Shown here: positions 18,999 to 29,367 of the stretch, in pieces
Layout: each line of letters starts with the position of its first letter
Numbering within the stretch: position 1 is the stretch's first letter
Assembly: GCF_004403395.1 (NCBI RefSeq)
Contig: NZ_SOGN01000044.1
Span: 62,446-126,445 of the forward strand
Direction of reading: 5' to 3'
DNA: 64,000 nucleotides
DNA from: Cryobacterium cheniae
GTDB lineage: Bacteria; Actinomycetota; Actinomycetes; Actinomycetales; Microbacteriaceae
Position numbers and translations under genes: made by a program
The notes under the pieces: model-generated
Told to the model about the DNA's origin: nothing
The model's input: only the letters and a program-made list of their open reading frames with translations
The model's database searches: none

Positions 18999-19037
18999 GA
19001 AAAAAGCGGCGTCCAGGACATATGTCCTGGACGCCGC
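18999..19037 (-). terminator. intrinsic terminator of the ctaCDF operon
   Basis: A perfect 32-base palindrome (19006-19037, 16-bp arms) is followed on the minus strand by six T residues. It lies 28 bases after the ctaF stop. The plus-strand side lacks a T-run, so it serves the minus-strand operon. Confidence 0.9.
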
Positions 19038-19065
19038 CGTACGCACCAAAAAGGATGAATTCAGA

Positions 19066-19488
19066 TCAGCGGGCGAAGTTACCCCGGTAGTACTCGTATA
19101 CCCAGCCGACGAGGCAGATGACGCCGATGCCCAAGGCGATGATCGAAATCCACACGCCCACCGCCAGCCCCATGAAGAGCAGAGCGGCGCTGGCGGCCAG
19201 CAGGATGGGCCACCAGCTCCACGGGCTGTAGAAACCAACCTCGGGGTCACCGTCGTCGATGTTCGCGTCCAGACGGTCCTCGGGAAGCTCCCCGCCCTGT
19301 GCACTGTGCACCCGGCCGAGATAGAACGCGACAAACATGAACAGGATGGCGGACAGGCCAAGGGCGAATGTTCCCGCCCACTCGACCCTGTTCTGAAGCG
19401 GATCGACGAGGCCCCAGATGACATAGGCCGCCGTCACGACGACGAAGAACCCGCTCAGAATCCAGAGGAGATTGACGTTGGCTCTCAT
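19066..19488 (-). CDS. ctaF: actinobacterial cytochrome c oxidase subunit IV
   Basis: 140 residues with four membrane helices, matching the small actinobacteria-specific subunit IV (CtaF). The N-terminal MRANVNLLWILSGFF helix and the VGFYSPWSWWPILLAASAAL segment are typical. It starts on the base directly after the ctaD stop, so the two are translationally linked. A strong terminator follows, ending the ctaC-ctaD-ctaF operon. Confidence 0.93.
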   Translation of the reverse strand: MRANVNLLWILSGFFVVVTAAYVIWGLVDPLQNRVEWAGTFALGLSAILFMFVAFYLGRVHSAQGGELPEDRLDANIDDGDPEVGFYSPWSWWPILLAASAALLFMGLAVGVWISIIALGIGVICLVGWVYEYYRGNFAR

Positions 19489-21228
19489 TTACTTCGTCCT
19501 TTTCGACGCTGCGTCATACGTGGGGGCATCCGGGGCGTCTTTCGCCGGCCCGATACCAACCGTCATGGGCGCCTCCGGGTGGTTCAGGTCGAACGCGGGG
19601 CGCTCGGACCGGATCCTGGGGATGGAGGTGAAGTTGTGACGCGGTGGCGGGCACGAGGTCGCCCACTCGAGCGAGCCTCCGTAGCCCCACGGGTCGTTCA
19701 CGGTGACCTGAGGTGCCTTGCGAGCGGTGATGTAGACGTTCAGGAAGAACGGGATCATCGAGACCGCGAGAATGAACGAGCCGACGGTGGACAGCTGGTT
19801 CATCCAGGTGAAGCCGTCTTCGGGCAGGTACGACGCGTAGCGACGCGGCATGCCCACGACACCCAGCCAGTGCTGAACCAGGAAGGTCGTGTGGAACCCG
19901 ATGAAGAGGAACCAGAAGTGCCACTTGCCGAGGCTCTCGTTGAGCATCTTGCCGGTCCACTTCGGCCACCAGAAGTAGAACCCGCTGAACATCGCGAAGA
20001 CCACGGTGCCGAAGATGACGTAGTGGAAGTGTGCGACGACGAAGTAGGTGTCCGAGACGTGGAAGTCCAGCGGCGGGGACGCCAGGATGACGCCGGTGAG
20101 GCCACCGAACGTGAAGGTGACCAGGAAGCCGAGGGCCCACAACATGGGCGTCTCGAACGTCAGGGAACCGCGCCACATGGTGCCGATCCAGTTGAAGATC
20201 TTCACCCCGGTCGGTACGGCGATCAACATGGTCATCAGGGAGAAGAACGGCAGCAGGACAGATCCGGTGACGTACATGTGGTGCGCCCAGACCGCCACGG
20301 ACAGAGCCGCAATGGAGATGGTCGCGTAGATCAGGGTCTTGTATCCGAAGATCGGCTTACGACTGAAGACCGGGAAGACCTCCGACACGATGCCGAAGAA
20401 CGGCAGCGCGATGATGTACACCTCGGGGTGACCGAAGAACCAGAACAGGTGCTGCCACAGAATGGCCCCACCGTTGGCCGGATCGTAGATGTGAGAGAGG
20501 AAGATTCGGTCGGACGCGGCGGCCAGGAGGGCGGCGGCCAGGACCGGGAAGGCCATCAGGACCAGGAGCGAGGTGACCAGCGTGTTCCAGGTGAAGATGG
20601 GCATCCGGAACATGGTCATTCCGGGGGCGCGCATCGTGATGATCGTGGTGATGAAGTTCACGGCACCGAGAATGGTGCCGAAACCACTCAGGCCGAGCCC
20701 GACCATCCACAGGTTGCCGCCGACGCCCGGGGAGAACGTCGTGCTGGCCAGGGGTTGGTAGGCGAACCAGCCGAAGGATGCGGCGCCCTGCGGGGTGAGG
20801 AATCCACCGACGGCGACGAGGCTTCCGAAGAAGAAGGCCCAGAAGGAGAAGGCGTTCAACCGGGGGAAGGCGACGTCGGGGGCACCGATCTGCAGCGGCA
20901 TGAGGGAGTTGGCGAATCCGAAGAACAGCGGTGTCGCGAACATCAGCAGCATGATCGTGCCGTGCATGGTGAAGAGCTGGTTGTACTGCTCCTTGGTCTG
21001 GACGACCTCGAGGCCCGGGGCGAACAGCTGCGCGCGGATCACGAGTGCCATGACGCCGGCGAGGCAGAAGTAAACGAAGGACGTGATCAGGTACATGTAC
21101 CCGATCACCTTGTGGTCGGTGGAGGTGATCCACCGGACGATGACGTTGCCCTTGCGCTCGACACCGGTGGGCCGGCGCGGGGCTGTGGGGGCTGCCGGTG
21201 CGGTTGGCACCGTAGTGGTGGTAGTCAT
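19489..21228 (-). CDS. ctaD: cytochrome c oxidase subunit I
   Basis: 579 residues and twelve membrane helices. It houses heme a and the heme a3-CuB centre. The CuB site is seen in [15 protein letters not shown], where the His and Tyr form the cross-linked pair, and in WAHHMYVTG; heme ligands are in HFHYVIFG. The C-terminal tail is soluble and carries PPPRHNF. It lies three bases after ctaC. The N-terminal Pro/Ala-rich extension of about 25 residues is common in actinobacterial CtaD. Confidence 0.96.
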   Translation of the reverse strand: MTTTTTVPTAPAAPTAPRRPTGVERKGNVIVRWITSTDHKVIGYMYLITSFVYFCLAGVMALVIRAQLFAPGLEVVQTKEQYNQLFTMHGTIMLLMFATPLFFGFANSLMPLQIGAPDVAFPRLNAFSFWAFFFGSLVAVGGFLTPQGAASFGWFAYQPLASTTFSPGVGGNLWMVGLGLSGFGTILGAVNFITTIITMRAPGMTMFRMPIFTWNTLVTSLLVLMAFPVLAAALLAAASDRIFLSHIYDPANGGAILWQHLFWFFGHPEVYIIALPFFGIVSEVFPVFSRKPIFGYKTLIYATISIAALSVAVWAHHMYVTGSVLLPFFSLMTMLIAVPTGVKIFNWIGTMWRGSLTFETPMLWALGFLVTFTFGGLTGVILASPPLDFHVSDTYFVVAHFHYVIFGTVVFAMFSGFYFWWPKWTGKMLNESLGKWHFWFLFIGFHTTFLVQHWLGVVGMPRRYASYLPEDGFTWMNQLSTVGSFILAVSMIPFFLNVYITARKAPQVTVNDPWGYGGSLEWATSCPPPRHNFTSIPRIRSERPAFDLNHPEAPMTVGIGPAKDAPDAPTYDAASKRTK

Positions 21229-21231
21229 GGA

Positions 21232-22119
21232 CTAGTTGCCCTCCTGCTCGGTCGGGGCTGTCGTGCCCGGCAGATTCTGGTTGCGTACGTACTCGAGTCC
21301 GAGCTGGCCCTCGTTACCTGCAGCACGAAGGGAGTCGATGTAGGACTCGTAGTCCGCCTCGGAAACGACCTCAACGTTGAACAGCATCAGCGAGTGGTAC
21401 TCGCCGCACAGCTCGGCGCACTTGCCGGAGTACGTGCCGATGCGCTCCGGGATGACCGACATGTAGTTGGTCTTGCCGGGGATCATGTCCTTTTTGTACA
21501 GGAAGTCGACGACCCAGAACGAATGAATGACGTCGCGGGCGTCGAGCGCCAGTTCGACCTTTTTGCCGACCGGAAGGACGAGCGTCGGGATCTCAGACTG
21601 AATCAGGGAACCGGCCGGGCCGTCCACGTCGGGCTGGCCCTGGATGCCGGCCGTGTAGACGTCTTCGTTGATGTAGTTGAAGTCCCAGGCCCACTGCTTG
21701 CCGATCACCTGGATTTTGACCTCCGGCTCATCGAAGCGAGCCTCGATCTCGGCCTGGTCCCGCGCGGTGAAGGCGAAGAAGCCGACCACAAGGATGAGGG
21801 GAACGACCGTGTAGAAGATCTCGATCGGCATGTTGTACCGCAGCTGGACCGGGAGCCCGGTCTGACCCTTGCGGCGACGATAGACGACGACGGCCCAGAT
21901 GGTGAGCCCCCAGGTGATGAGCCCCACGATCATGAGAACCATCCAGGACGTGGTCCACAGTCCCGAGATTCGTTCGGTCTGGTTGGTCACCGCCGGCTCG
22001 CCCTCGACGAAGCCCGGAAGGTAGCCGTGAAGCTGGGTTTGCGTACAACCCGCTAGAACAAGGGCCAACGATGCTGCGATCGGAATTGCAGCCCATCGGA
22101 GACGATGGTTTTTGCGCAC
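21232..22119 (-). CDS. ctaC: cytochrome c oxidase subunit II (lipoprotein)
   Basis: 295 residues. A lipoprotein signal peptide ends in LVLAGC; the cysteine is probably lipidated, possibly by the Lnt encoded in this window. Two membrane helices follow (about 65-85 and 105-125), then a cupredoxin domain with the CuA site CAELCGEYHSLM. The subunit accepts electrons from QcrC. GTG at 22119 is chosen because GAAAGG lies six bases upstream; a GTG at 22149 lies in the same frame without such a site. It is the first gene of ctaC-ctaD-ctaF. Confidence 0.94.
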   Translation of the reverse strand: MRKNHRLRWAAIPIAASLALVLAGCTQTQLHGYLPGFVEGEPAVTNQTERISGLWTTSWMVLMIVGLITWGLTIWAVVVYRRRKGQTGLPVQLRYNMPIEIFYTVVPLILVVGFFAFTARDQAEIEARFDEPEVKIQVIGKQWAWDFNYINEDVYTAGIQGQPDVDGPAGSLIQSEIPTLVLPVGKKVELALDARDVIHSFWVVDFLYKKDMIPGKTNYMSVIPERIGTYSGKCAELCGEYHSLMLFNVEVVSEADYESYIDSLRAAGNEGQLGLEYVRNQNLPGTTAPTEQEGN

Positions 22120-22166
22120 CAGTAACCTTTCGGTGAGACTCGACGACACACTTCACTGGAAGTGCT

Positions 22167-22172
22167 GTTATA
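22167..22172 (-). promoter_or_regulatory. possible -10 of the ctaCDF promoter
   Basis: TATAAC on the minus strand, about 47 bases before the ctaC start; the -35 region is weak. Confidence 0.35.
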
Positions 22173-22301
22173 GATTTCCAGCCTACTGTGAGCGGCACGA
22201 TCTGATGTGCAGGAACAGGCAGGCGGAGGTAACGAATTCGCCGCCAGTCACAGTATTCGCGGAGACGCCGATCCCGTTGGCGTCCGTTGAATGCCGTCGG
22301 G

Positions 22302-22658
22302 TCAGCTGAACGAATCTCCGCACGCGCAGCTTCCACCGGCGTTCGGATTGTCGATCGTGAACCCTTGCTTCTGGATGGTGTCTTCGAAGTCGATGGATGC
22401 CCCGTCCAGGTACGGCACACTCATCTTGTCGACGACGACCTCGACACCATCGAAGTCGACGAGGGCGTCACCCTCGAGCACCCGCTCGTCGAAGTACAGC
22501 TGGTAGATGAGGCCAGAACAGCCGCCGGGCTGAACGGCGACGCGGAGGCGCAGGTCTTCACGGCCTTCCTGTGCGAGCAGACTGCGGACCTTGTCGGCGG
22601 CGGTGGGGCTCAGACTCACGCCATGAGCGGCCGTGCTGGGGGCGATTGTGTCGGTCAT
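22302..22658 (-). CDS. erpA: iron-sulfur cluster insertion protein (A-type carrier)
   Basis: 118 residues of the HesB/IscA/ErpA family, which hand iron-sulfur clusters to target proteins. The three cluster cysteines are Cys47 (GGCSGL), Cys111 and Cys113 (CACGDSF). The start at 22658 follows AAGGAG. A longer open frame to 23387 runs antisense through the dipeptidase gene in another frame and is not real. Nearby clients include the Rieske protein and LipA. Confidence 0.94.
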   Translation of the reverse strand: MTDTIAPSTAAHGVSLSPTAADKVRSLLAQEGREDLRLRVAVQPGGCSGLIYQLYFDERVLEGDALVDFDGVEVVVDKMSVPYLDGASIDFEDTIQKQGFTIDNPNAGGSCACGDSFS

Positions 22659-22788
22659 GGTGCTCCTTATTGTTTGTGTTGTTCTCGCGCAGTCTGCGGA
22701 CACATGCCCGCCGGATTCACAGAGGATTCTACCCAGTGGAACCGGGAATGTGCCCCTCGGTCCCGTTTCCCAGGCCGTCCGTATGGGG

Positions 22789-24210
22789 TCAGCTCTCGGA
22801 GCGCTGGTTGAAACGGCTGAGCAGGAAGGCCTCGCTGAGAATGGCCCGTTTGAACACGCCGAGATGCAGGGATTCATCGGGGCTGTGCGCCCGGGAATCA
22901 GGATCCTCGACCCCGGTGACCAGGATCTGGGCATCCGGAAACACTCGGACCAGATCGGCGATGAAGGGAATGGATCCTCCGACGCCGATGTCGACCGCGC
23001 TTTCGCCCCAGGCTTCGGCCATGGCGCTGCGCGTCTCGGCCACGGCCCAGCCGCCCGTGTCGACCAGGAAGGCCTCCCCCGTGTCGACGTCGTCGATCTC
23101 GATCCGGGCGCCGAATGGAGCGTTGGCGTGCAGGTGGGCCTCGAGCGCACGGAAAGCATCGTCCGCCGGCTGACCGGGAGCGATCCGCGTGCTGATGCGC
23201 ACGGTGACGGCTGGCGTGAGCGTGTTCGACGCGTTGGCCACCGACGGCGCGTCGATGCCGGTGACCGTGATGGCCGGCTGGGACCAGATCCGGCTGAGAA
23301 CCGAGCCGTGACCGATCGGGCCGACGCCCTCGGTGAGCCCGGTCTCCCGGCGCAGCTGCTCCACGGAATAGTCGGGAGTAGGAACATCGATGCTCGTCAG
23401 CCCGGCGACGGCAACGGAGCCGTCGTCAGCATAGAGAGAGGCGAGCAGGCGAATGGCAGCCATCATCGCGTCGGGCACCGCACCCCCGAACATGCCCGAG
23501 TGCGACGCATGGTCCAGCGTGCGAATCGTCAGACGAAAGGTGACATTGCCGCGCAGCGCCGTTGTGAGGGCGGGAGTGTTGATGTCCCAGTTGTTTGAAT
23601 CGGCAACGACGATGGCGTCCGCGCGCAGAGACTCGCGGTTCTCCTCGAGGAACGTGGCAAAGGACCGGCTGCCGAATTCTTCCTCGCCCTCGATGAAGAG
23701 CGCCAGACCGAGGTCGAAATCGGTGCCGTGGGATTCCACGAGCGCTCGGATCGATGCAATGTGCGCCATGACGCCCGCCTTGTCGTCAGCCGCGCCGCGA
23801 CCGTAGAGACGGTCGCCACGCACGGTCGGTTCGAAGGGGTTGGAGTCCCAGTCGGCGTTCTGGCCGGGAGGCTGCACATCGTGGTGCGCGTACAGCAGGA
23901 CCGTCGGCCGTCCGTTGCGGGCGGCGCGGGTGGCCAGAACGGCCGGGTGACCGAGTTCGTCGCCTCCCGGGATTCCCGCCCTCTTGACCTCGACCGATTC
24001 GAACACCCCGAGATCACGGGCCAGTGAGGCGACGGCATCCGCGCTGGCGGCAACCTGATCGGCGTCGAAGGCATCCCAGGAGACGGACGGAATCCGCACC
24101 AGGGAGCACAAATCTGCGATCGTCGTGGGAAGGCCCCGTTCGACTGCCGCACGAAGAGCCGGGGCGGCCGGGGAGGTTGCCGTGGGCGCTGTTTCTCGAA
24201 TATCGGTCAT
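22789..24210 (-). CDS. M20-family metallodipeptidase
   Basis: 473 residues, a zinc peptidase of the M20 (PepV/CPG2/ArgE) fold. Metal and catalytic residues lie in YAHHDVQPPG, GRGAADDKAGVMAH and FIEGEEEFGS. The lid dimerisation domain spans about 215-365. It probably hydrolyses dipeptides in the cytoplasm; the exact substrate is unknown. The start at 24210 has a TAAGAT hexamer six bases upstream. It is divergent from the DUF3043 gene; the two start codons are 37 bases apart. Confidence 0.9.
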   Translation of the reverse strand: MTDIRETAPTATSPAAPALRAAVERGLPTTIADLCSLVRIPSVSWDAFDADQVAASADAVASLARDLGVFESVEVKRAGIPGGDELGHPAVLATRAARNGRPTVLLYAHHDVQPPGQNADWDSNPFEPTVRGDRLYGRGAADDKAGVMAHIASIRALVESHGTDFDLGLALFIEGEEEFGSRSFATFLEENRESLRADAIVVADSNNWDINTPALTTALRGNVTFRLTIRTLDHASHSGMFGGAVPDAMMAAIRLLASLYADDGSVAVAGLTSIDVPTPDYSVEQLRRETGLTEGVGPIGHGSVLSRIWSQPAITVTGIDAPSVANASNTLTPAVTVRISTRIAPGQPADDAFRALEAHLHANAPFGARIEIDDVDTGEAFLVDTGGWAVAETRSAMAEAWGESAVDIGVGGSIPFIADLVRVFPDAQILVTGVEDPDSRAHSPDESLHLGVFKRAILSEAFLLSRFNQRSES

Positions 24211-24216
24211 CGGGTA

Positions 24217-24222
24217 ATCTTA
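24217..24222 (-). promoter_or_regulatory. -10 element of leaderless M20 dipeptidase gene
   Basis: TAAGAT on the minus strand ends six bases before the ATG. Confidence 0.55.
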
Positions 24223-24247
24223 AGGCAACCAATTGCAAGGAACTGAT

Positions 24248-24844
24248 GTGGCTAAGCCTGTGAACCCAGACGCACAACCATCCATGGAGACCCCGGACGA
24301 GACCAAGTCTCGTCTCGCGGGCGGCCAGCCTGTCGGAAAAGGGCAGGCGACGCCCAGCCGCAAGCAGCAGGAGGCCCTGAACCGGCGCCCGCTGGTTCCG
24401 GACGACCGGAAACTCGCGGCCAAGCAGGCGCGAGGCAAGGCTGCCGAGGCTCGCGAGCGGGCCCGGATCGGCATGGCCGCCGGAGATGAGAAGTACTTAC
24501 CGCTGCGGGACCGCGGTCTGCAGAAGCGCTTTGTGCGCGATTTCGTGGACGCTCGCTTCAATGTGGGCGAATTCATGATCCCGGTGATGTTCCTCGTGAT
24601 CCTGTTGAGCGTCTTCCCGGACCCGTCGGTTCAGACGTACGGATTCCTCGCCCTGTGGGCCTTCGTCATCGTCGCCATTGTCGACTGCGTCATCCTGGGG
24701 TTCATCGTCACGCGCAAGCTCAAGGCCAAGTTCGGCGCCGAGAAGGCCGAGCGCGTGCGCTGGTACGCCGCCATGCGGGCACTGCAGCTGCGTGTCCTGC
24801 GTCTGCCGAAGCCGCAGGTCAAGCGCGGCCACCACCCTTCCTGA
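24248..24844 (+). CDS. DUF3043 membrane protein
   Basis: 198 residues matching the actinobacterial DUF3043 family. The N-terminal 90 residues are polar and rich in Lys/Arg/Gln. The LPLRDRGLQKRFVRDFVDARFNVGEFMIP block precedes two membrane helices (about 117-137 and 139-160) and a basic C-terminal tail. Function is unknown. GTG at 24248 is chosen because AAGGAA lies just upstream. Confidence 0.85.
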   Translation: MAKPVNPDAQPSMETPDETKSRLAGGQPVGKGQATPSRKQQEALNRRPLVPDDRKLAAKQARGKAAEARERARIGMAAGDEKYLPLRDRGLQKRFVRDFVDARFNVGEFMIPVMFLVILLSVFPDPSVQTYGFLALWAFVIVAIVDCVILGFIVTRKLKAKFGAEKAERVRWYAAMRALQLRVLRLPKPQVKRGHHPS

Positions 24845-24864
24845 GTCGGAAACTTCTCGCGCGC

Positions 24865-26010
24865 TCAGGAGGCGAATGTCCCTGACCTGATCAGGGGCAC
24901 GCGGATTTCCTCGTCGGTCAGCGACCCGTGCTGACCGATCATGGATCGCGCGGACTGGTTCGGCTCCCGGGAGTCGTAGTAGGCGATGAGCTTGCGTGCG
25001 GCCACGACGACGTCGCCGATGCGGGGCAGCACCTCCGGGGCGACCTCGCCGAAGAGTCCGGACTGGACCGCCTCGTCGCGCGTGAACGCCCAAGCACGGT
25101 GGCCCTCGATTCCGCGCCAGCTGTCGGTGAGGGCCGCGGGGCCCTCGGTCCCGAGTTCGGGTTCGAGGTACAGGTGCAAGCACCGCGGGTCGCCGCCGAT
25201 GTGGCGGACGCCGGCGACGAGTTCAGGGACCGTATCGAACAGCACGTGCCTGGTTGCGGGGACGTCGATGATTCCGTGGTCGGCCGTGACCAGGAGACCC
25301 TCATCGGCTTTCAGCCCGGCGGCGAAGCGCGCGGCGGCGGAGTCGAGGTTTTCCAGCGCGGCCAACCACCGGTCGGATTCCCAGCCGTGCGCGTGGGCCG
25401 CTACATCCAACTCGGGGACGTAGAGGTAGACCAGGGCGCGCGGTTCGGTGTCCAGAAGGTGACGGGCGGCGGCGAACCTGTCGGACACGCTCTCCGCGGG
25501 TACGTAGCGGGCGCCGCGGAGGGCCGCCTGGGTGAAGCCGGATGCGGTGTAGCGGCGCGGTCCGATGGCGAAACCGGGGATGCCGGCATCCGCGGCCCGT
25601 TCGAACACGGTTCGCGACCGCTGCCAGGTTTCCGGGCGCATCCCGGCGTCCCAGCCGGTCAGCTGGTTCACCACGCGATCCCGGTCGGTGTCTCGGACCC
25701 GGTAGCCGACGAGGCCGTGCTGGCCGGGTGCGACGCCGGTGGTGAGGGTCGTGATCCCCGCGGCCGTGGTGGATGGGAAGACCCCGTCGACCACGCTGGA
25801 CTTGGTGAGCAGTGAGTTCAGGAACCGGGCGTGCCCGGCCCGGGCTCGCAGGGAACTGACGCCGAGGCCGTCCGCCAGAACGACGACCGCCTTATTAGCC
25901 TGGCCGAGGCTCAGGGCGTTGGGAAGACCCTCGATGGACGACAGGGAACTTCTGAGAACGTCGGCAAGGCGCAGGGGGCCGAATTGGCGGGCCGGTAGCA
26001 TGGAGGGCAT
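24865..26010 (-). CDS. alkaline phosphatase-superfamily (nucleotide pyrophosphatase/phosphodiesterase-like) protein
   Basis: 381 residues with the alkaline-phosphatase metal centre. The first Asp is in VVLADGLG, the probable Thr nucleophile is in [11 protein letters not shown], Asp/His are in [14 protein letters not shown], and a second site is in TADHGIID. This pattern fits the PF01663 type I phosphodiesterase/nucleotide pyrophosphatase family. No signal peptide is seen, so it is probably cytoplasmic; the substrate is not known. Start could be 26010 or the ATG three codons later. It converges with the DUF3043 gene. Confidence 0.85.
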   Translation of the reverse strand: MPSMLPARQFGPLRLADVLRSSLSSIEGLPNALSLGQANKAVVVLADGLGVSSLRARAGHARFLNSLLTKSSVVDGVFPSTTAAGITTLTTGVAPGQHGLVGYRVRDTDRDRVVNQLTGWDAGMRPETWQRSRTVFERAADAGIPGFAIGPRRYTASGFTQAALRGARYVPAESVSDRFAAARHLLDTEPRALVYLYVPELDVAAHAHGWESDRWLAALENLDSAAARFAAGLKADEGLLVTADHGIIDVPATRHVLFDTVPELVAGVRHIGGDPRCLHLYLEPELGTEGPAALTDSWRGIEGHRAWAFTRDEAVQSGLFGEVAPEVLPRIGDVVVAARKLIAYYDSREPNQSARSMIGQHGSLTDEEIRVPLIRSGTFAS

Positions 26011-26112
26011 CCAGCCAAGTTTGACATAGACGGGGCCTACTCGAACCAGCGCCTATCCGACGCCTACCCGACAGCGCGCGTCCCGCAACGCGCGCCTCAG
26101 CAGAATTCACGA

Positions 26113-28596
26113 ATGAGCCGTTCAGACAGCACACCGCCCGCCACGTTCACCGAGCGCATCGAGGATGTCGATGTGTCCACCGAGATGCAGGGCTCGTTCC
26201 TGGAATACGCCTATTCCGTCATCTACTCCCGGGCGCTACCGGACGCCCGGGACGGGCTCAAGCCGGTTCAGCGCCGCATCCTGTACCAGATGAGCGAGAT
26301 GGGACTTCGTCCCGATCGCGGCCACGTCAAGTCGGCGCGCGTAGTCGGTGAGGTCATGGGCAAGCTGCACCCACACGGCGACACCGCGATCTATGACGCT
26401 CTGGTGCGCATGGCGCAGGCGTTCACGCTGCGCGTGCCCCTGATCGACGGCCACGGCAACTTCGGTTCGCTCGATGACGGACCGGCCGCCCCACGGTACA
26501 CCGAGGCCAGGCTGGCGGCGGCGGCGCTGGCCATGACGGAGAACCTCGACGAAGACGTCGTCGATTTCGTGCCCAATTACGACAACCAACTCACCCAACC
26601 GGACGTTCTCCCAGCGCCCTACCCCAACCTGCTGGTCAACGGCGCGAGCGGTATCGCCGTCGGCATGGCCACCAACATGGCCCCGCACAACCTGATCGAG
26701 GTCGTCGGCGCGGCGCGTCACCTGCTGGCGCACCCGAACGCGACCCTCGAAGACCTGATGGAGTTCGTCCCCGGGCCTGACCTGCCCACCGGCGGCACGA
26801 TCGTGGGGCTGGCGGGAATCAAGGACGCCTACGCCACCGGCCGCGGCAGTTTTAAAACCCGCGCGCGGGTATCCGTCGAAGCCATCACGGCCCGCAAGGC
26901 AGGCCTCGTCGTCACCGAACTGCCCTACCTGGTCGGGCCCGAGCGGGTCATCGAGAAGATCAAGGACGGCGTCAATTCCAAGAAGCTCAGTGGTATCTCC
27001 GATGTCACCGACCTGACGGACCGCACCAAAGGACTGCGCCTGGTCATCGGGATCAAGACCGGTTTCAGCCCGGAGGCCGTGCTCGAGCAGCTGTACCGGG
27101 TGACCCCGCTCGAGGACTCCTTCAACATCAATGCGGTTGCCCTCGTCGACGGCGGCCCGCAGACACTGGGTCTGCGGGAACTGCTGCTCGTCTACATCGG
27201 ACACCGGATCGAGGTGGTGACCCGGCGCTCGGCCTACCGGCTGGCCCGACGCAAGGAGCGTCTGCATCTGGTTGAAGGTCTGCTGGTGGCGATCCTGGAC
27301 ATCGACGAGGTGATCCAGGTCATCCGCGCCAGCGACGACAGCGAGCAGGCCCGCTCCAAGCTGATCGACGTCTTCGACCTGAGCCAGATCCAAGCGGAAT
27401 ACATCCTCGAACTCCGCCTGCGGCGCCTCACCCGATTCTCCCGCATCGAACTGGAAAACGAACGTGATCAGCTGGTGGCGGAGATCGCGGCGCTGGAGAA
27501 GCTCCTCGGCAGCAAGGCCTCGATCCGCACTCTCGTGTCTGACGAGTTGGCCTCGGTGGCCGAACGGTTCGGCACCCCGCGCCGAACCCTGCTGACCGAA
27601 GCAAAACCGAGTATCGCCGGTGCCAACGGCGCCGCCGCCAAGCGGAACGCCGCCATCCTCGAGGTGACGGACTCCCCGACCAGGATCTACCTCAGCGCAA
27701 CGGGCAAAATCGCTCGGGTCGACCTCCCGGCCGACAGCGCGGTTCTGCCCGAACGAATCACTCCGGCGCAGAGGCGGAGCAAGCACGACGCTATCCTGTC
27801 CGTTTTGGACACGACCAGCCGCACCGAGATCGGTGCGGTCACCAGCCTGGGGCGGCTCATCCGCTTCTCCCCCGTCGACCTCCCTGTGCTGCCGCCGACC
27901 TCGATCCAGCTCGCGGCCGGTGTGCGCGTGAGCGACTACCTGGCCCTGCCCAACAAAGCAGAGAAGATCCTCGCGCTCGTTGCACTCGACTCCGAACGGT
28001 CGATCGTGCTCGGAACCCGACTGGGCACCGTGAAGCGGGTCACCCCGGGCGACTGGGCGAACAAGCCTGACTTCGAGATCATCGGGTTGAAGCCCAAGGA
28101 CGTGGTGGTCGGCGCGGTGCAGGGATCGGACGATGACGAACTCGTCTTCATCGCCTCCGACTCTCAGCTGTTGCGTTTTCCCGCCGGCTCGGTGCGTCCG
28201 CAGGGTCGTACCGCCGGGGGCATGGCGGGCATCAAGCTCGCCGCCGGCGCGCACGTGGTGTACTTCACCAGCGTGGATTCGCAGGGCGCGGCCGCTGTCG
28301 TTGTCGCGACGGTCGCCGCCGGCAGCCAAACCCTGCCTGGGACCGACCCGGGCAGCGCCAAGGTGTCCGACTTCTCCGAGTACCCCGCGAAAGGCCGGGG
28401 TACGGGAGGCGTGCGCTCTCAGCGGTTCTTGAAAGGCGAGGACATCGTTTCCGTGGCGTGGGTGGGACCGCAGCCCGCACGGGCAGTAGGGTCCGACGGC
28501 GCACCGCGCGCTTTGCCCGAATCAGGCGCCCGGCGTGACGCGTCAGGGGCCATGCTCGACTCCGTGATCGGTGCCATCGGTGCCCGGATCGGGTGA
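26113..28596 (+). CDS. parC: DNA topoisomerase IV subunit A
   Basis: 827 residues. The breakage-reunion domain has the catalytic Tyr129 ([10 protein letters not shown]) and the quinolone-region sequence [19 protein letters not shown]. The C-terminal beta-pinwheel (about 510-800) lacks a GyrA box of the QRRGGKG type; the nearest match is QRRSKHD. That loss, and the ParE-type partner at 29.4-31.4 kb, favour ParC (decatenase) over GyrA. Gyrase proper would be near the origin. A second stop-proximal element is [11 protein letters not shown]. Confidence 0.88.
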   Translation: MSRSDSTPPATFTERIEDVDVSTEMQGSFLEYAYSVIYSRALPDARDGLKPVQRRILYQMSEMGLRPDRGHVKSARVVGEVMGKLHPHGDTAIYDALVRMAQAFTLRVPLIDGHGNFGSLDDGPAAPRYTEARLAAAALAMTENLDEDVVDFVPNYDNQLTQPDVLPAPYPNLLVNGASGIAVGMATNMAPHNLIEVVGAARHLLAHPNATLEDLMEFVPGPDLPTGGTIVGLAGIKDAYATGRGSFKTRARVSVEAITARKAGLVVTELPYLVGPERVIEKIKDGVNSKKLSGISDVTDLTDRTKGLRLVIGIKTGFSPEAVLEQLYRVTPLEDSFNINAVALVDGGPQTLGLRELLLVYIGHRIEVVTRRSAYRLARRKERLHLVEGLLVAILDIDEVIQVIRASDDSEQARSKLIDVFDLSQIQAEYILELRLRRLTRFSRIELENERDQLVAEIAALEKLLGSKASIRTLVSDELASVAERFGTPRRTLLTEAKPSIAGANGAAAKRNAAILEVTDSPTRIYLSATGKIARVDLPADSAVLPERITPAQRRSKHDAILSVLDTTSRTEIGAVTSLGRLIRFSPVDLPVLPPTSIQLAAGVRVSDYLALPNKAEKILALVALDSERSIVLGTRLGTVKRVTPGDWANKPDFEIIGLKPKDVVVGAVQGSDDDELVFIASDSQLLRFPAGSVRPQGRTAGGMAGIKLAAGAHVVYFTSVDSQGAAAVVVATVAAGSQTLPGTDPGSAKVSDFSEYPAKGRGTGGVRSQRFLKGEDIVSVAWVGPQPARAVGSDGAPRALPESGARRDASGAMLDSVIGAIGARIG

Positions 28597-28644
28597 CGTC
28601 CGAGAAGCCGGGTAGTGAGCCGATCGGTGATCGGGATGGTGCGT

Positions 28645-28650
28645 TATGGT
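28645..28650 (+). promoter_or_regulatory. -10 element of leaderless SDR gene
   Basis: TATGGT ends six bases before the ATG at 28657. Confidence 0.45.
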
Positions 28651-28656
28651 AGCGAG

Positions 28657-29355
28657 ATGACAAGCCTCGAAGGTTCCTCCATCCTCGTCCTCGGCGCATC
28701 AGGAGGTCTGGGAAGCGAAATCGCCCGGCTCCTCGCTGCCGGTGGCGCTCGACTCATCCTGAGCGGACGGGACCCGGCGAAGCTTGAGGCGCTCGCCATC
28801 CCCGGAGCCGCTGTGGCTGCCGATCTCACCGATCCGGACGCGATCACGGCCCTCGTCGCCGAGGCGGTCAGCCTGAACGGACGGCTCGACGGCATCGTCA
28901 ACGCCTCCGGTGTCGTCGCGTTCGGACCGGCGGTCGAGGTGAGCGACGAGACGCTCACCGAGTTGTTCGCGCTGAACACGTTGGCACCGATTCGCCTGCT
29001 GCGGGCAGCCCGTGCCGCGCTGGCCGAATCAGCCGAACAGGGCCGAGCCCCCTTCGTCGTCACGCTCAGCGGGGTCGTCAGCGAGAGCCCCACCGCCAAC
29101 CTCGCGGCATACTCAGCGTCGAAGGCCGCCCTCGCGGCTTTCGGACAGGCAGCCGGCCGGGAACTGCGACGGAGCGGCATCCGTATCCTGGACGCCCGTC
29201 CCGGCCACACCGAGACGGATCTCTCCACTCACCCGATATCCGGAACCGCCCCGCGACTGCCGACCGGCTACTCTCCAGCCGCCGTCGCCCAGCGCGTCGT
29301 CGACGCCATCGTCAACGGAGAACGCGACCTGGCGAGTACGTCGTTCCACCCGTAG
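28657..29355 (+). CDS. SDR-family oxidoreductase
   Basis: 232 residues, classical short-chain dehydrogenase. The cofactor loop is LGASGGLGSEIA, NASG marks strand 4, the catalytic Ser is in TLSGVVSE and the YSASKAAL motif supplies Tyr and Lys. The DARPGHTETDLS segment is also typical. The acidic residue expected after strand 2 for NAD use is replaced by SGRDPAKL, so NADP is likely. Substrate unknown. It lies between parC and parE, ending 12 bases from the parE stop. Confidence 0.85.
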   Translation: MTSLEGSSILVLGASGGLGSEIARLLAAGGARLILSGRDPAKLEALAIPGAAVAADLTDPDAITALVAEAVSLNGRLDGIVNASGVVAFGPAVEVSDETLTELFALNTLAPIRLLRAARAALAESAEQGRAPFVVTLSGVVSESPTANLAAYSASKAALAAFGQAAGRELRRSGIRILDARPGHTETDLSTHPISGTAPRLPTGYSPAAVAQRVVDAIVNGERDLASTSFHP

Positions 29356-29367
29356 CCCGACCGGTCG

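Noticed and set aside
18934..22056. A 1040-codon open frame on the plus strand opposite ctaF-ctaD-ctaC
   Set aside because: It is an antisense shadow of well-conserved oxidase genes in high-GC DNA; its translation is rich in Glu, Asp, Arg, His and Gly and resembles no protein.
26236..28329. A 697-codon open frame opposite parC
   Set aside because: Same shadow composition; parC is plainly real on the other strand.
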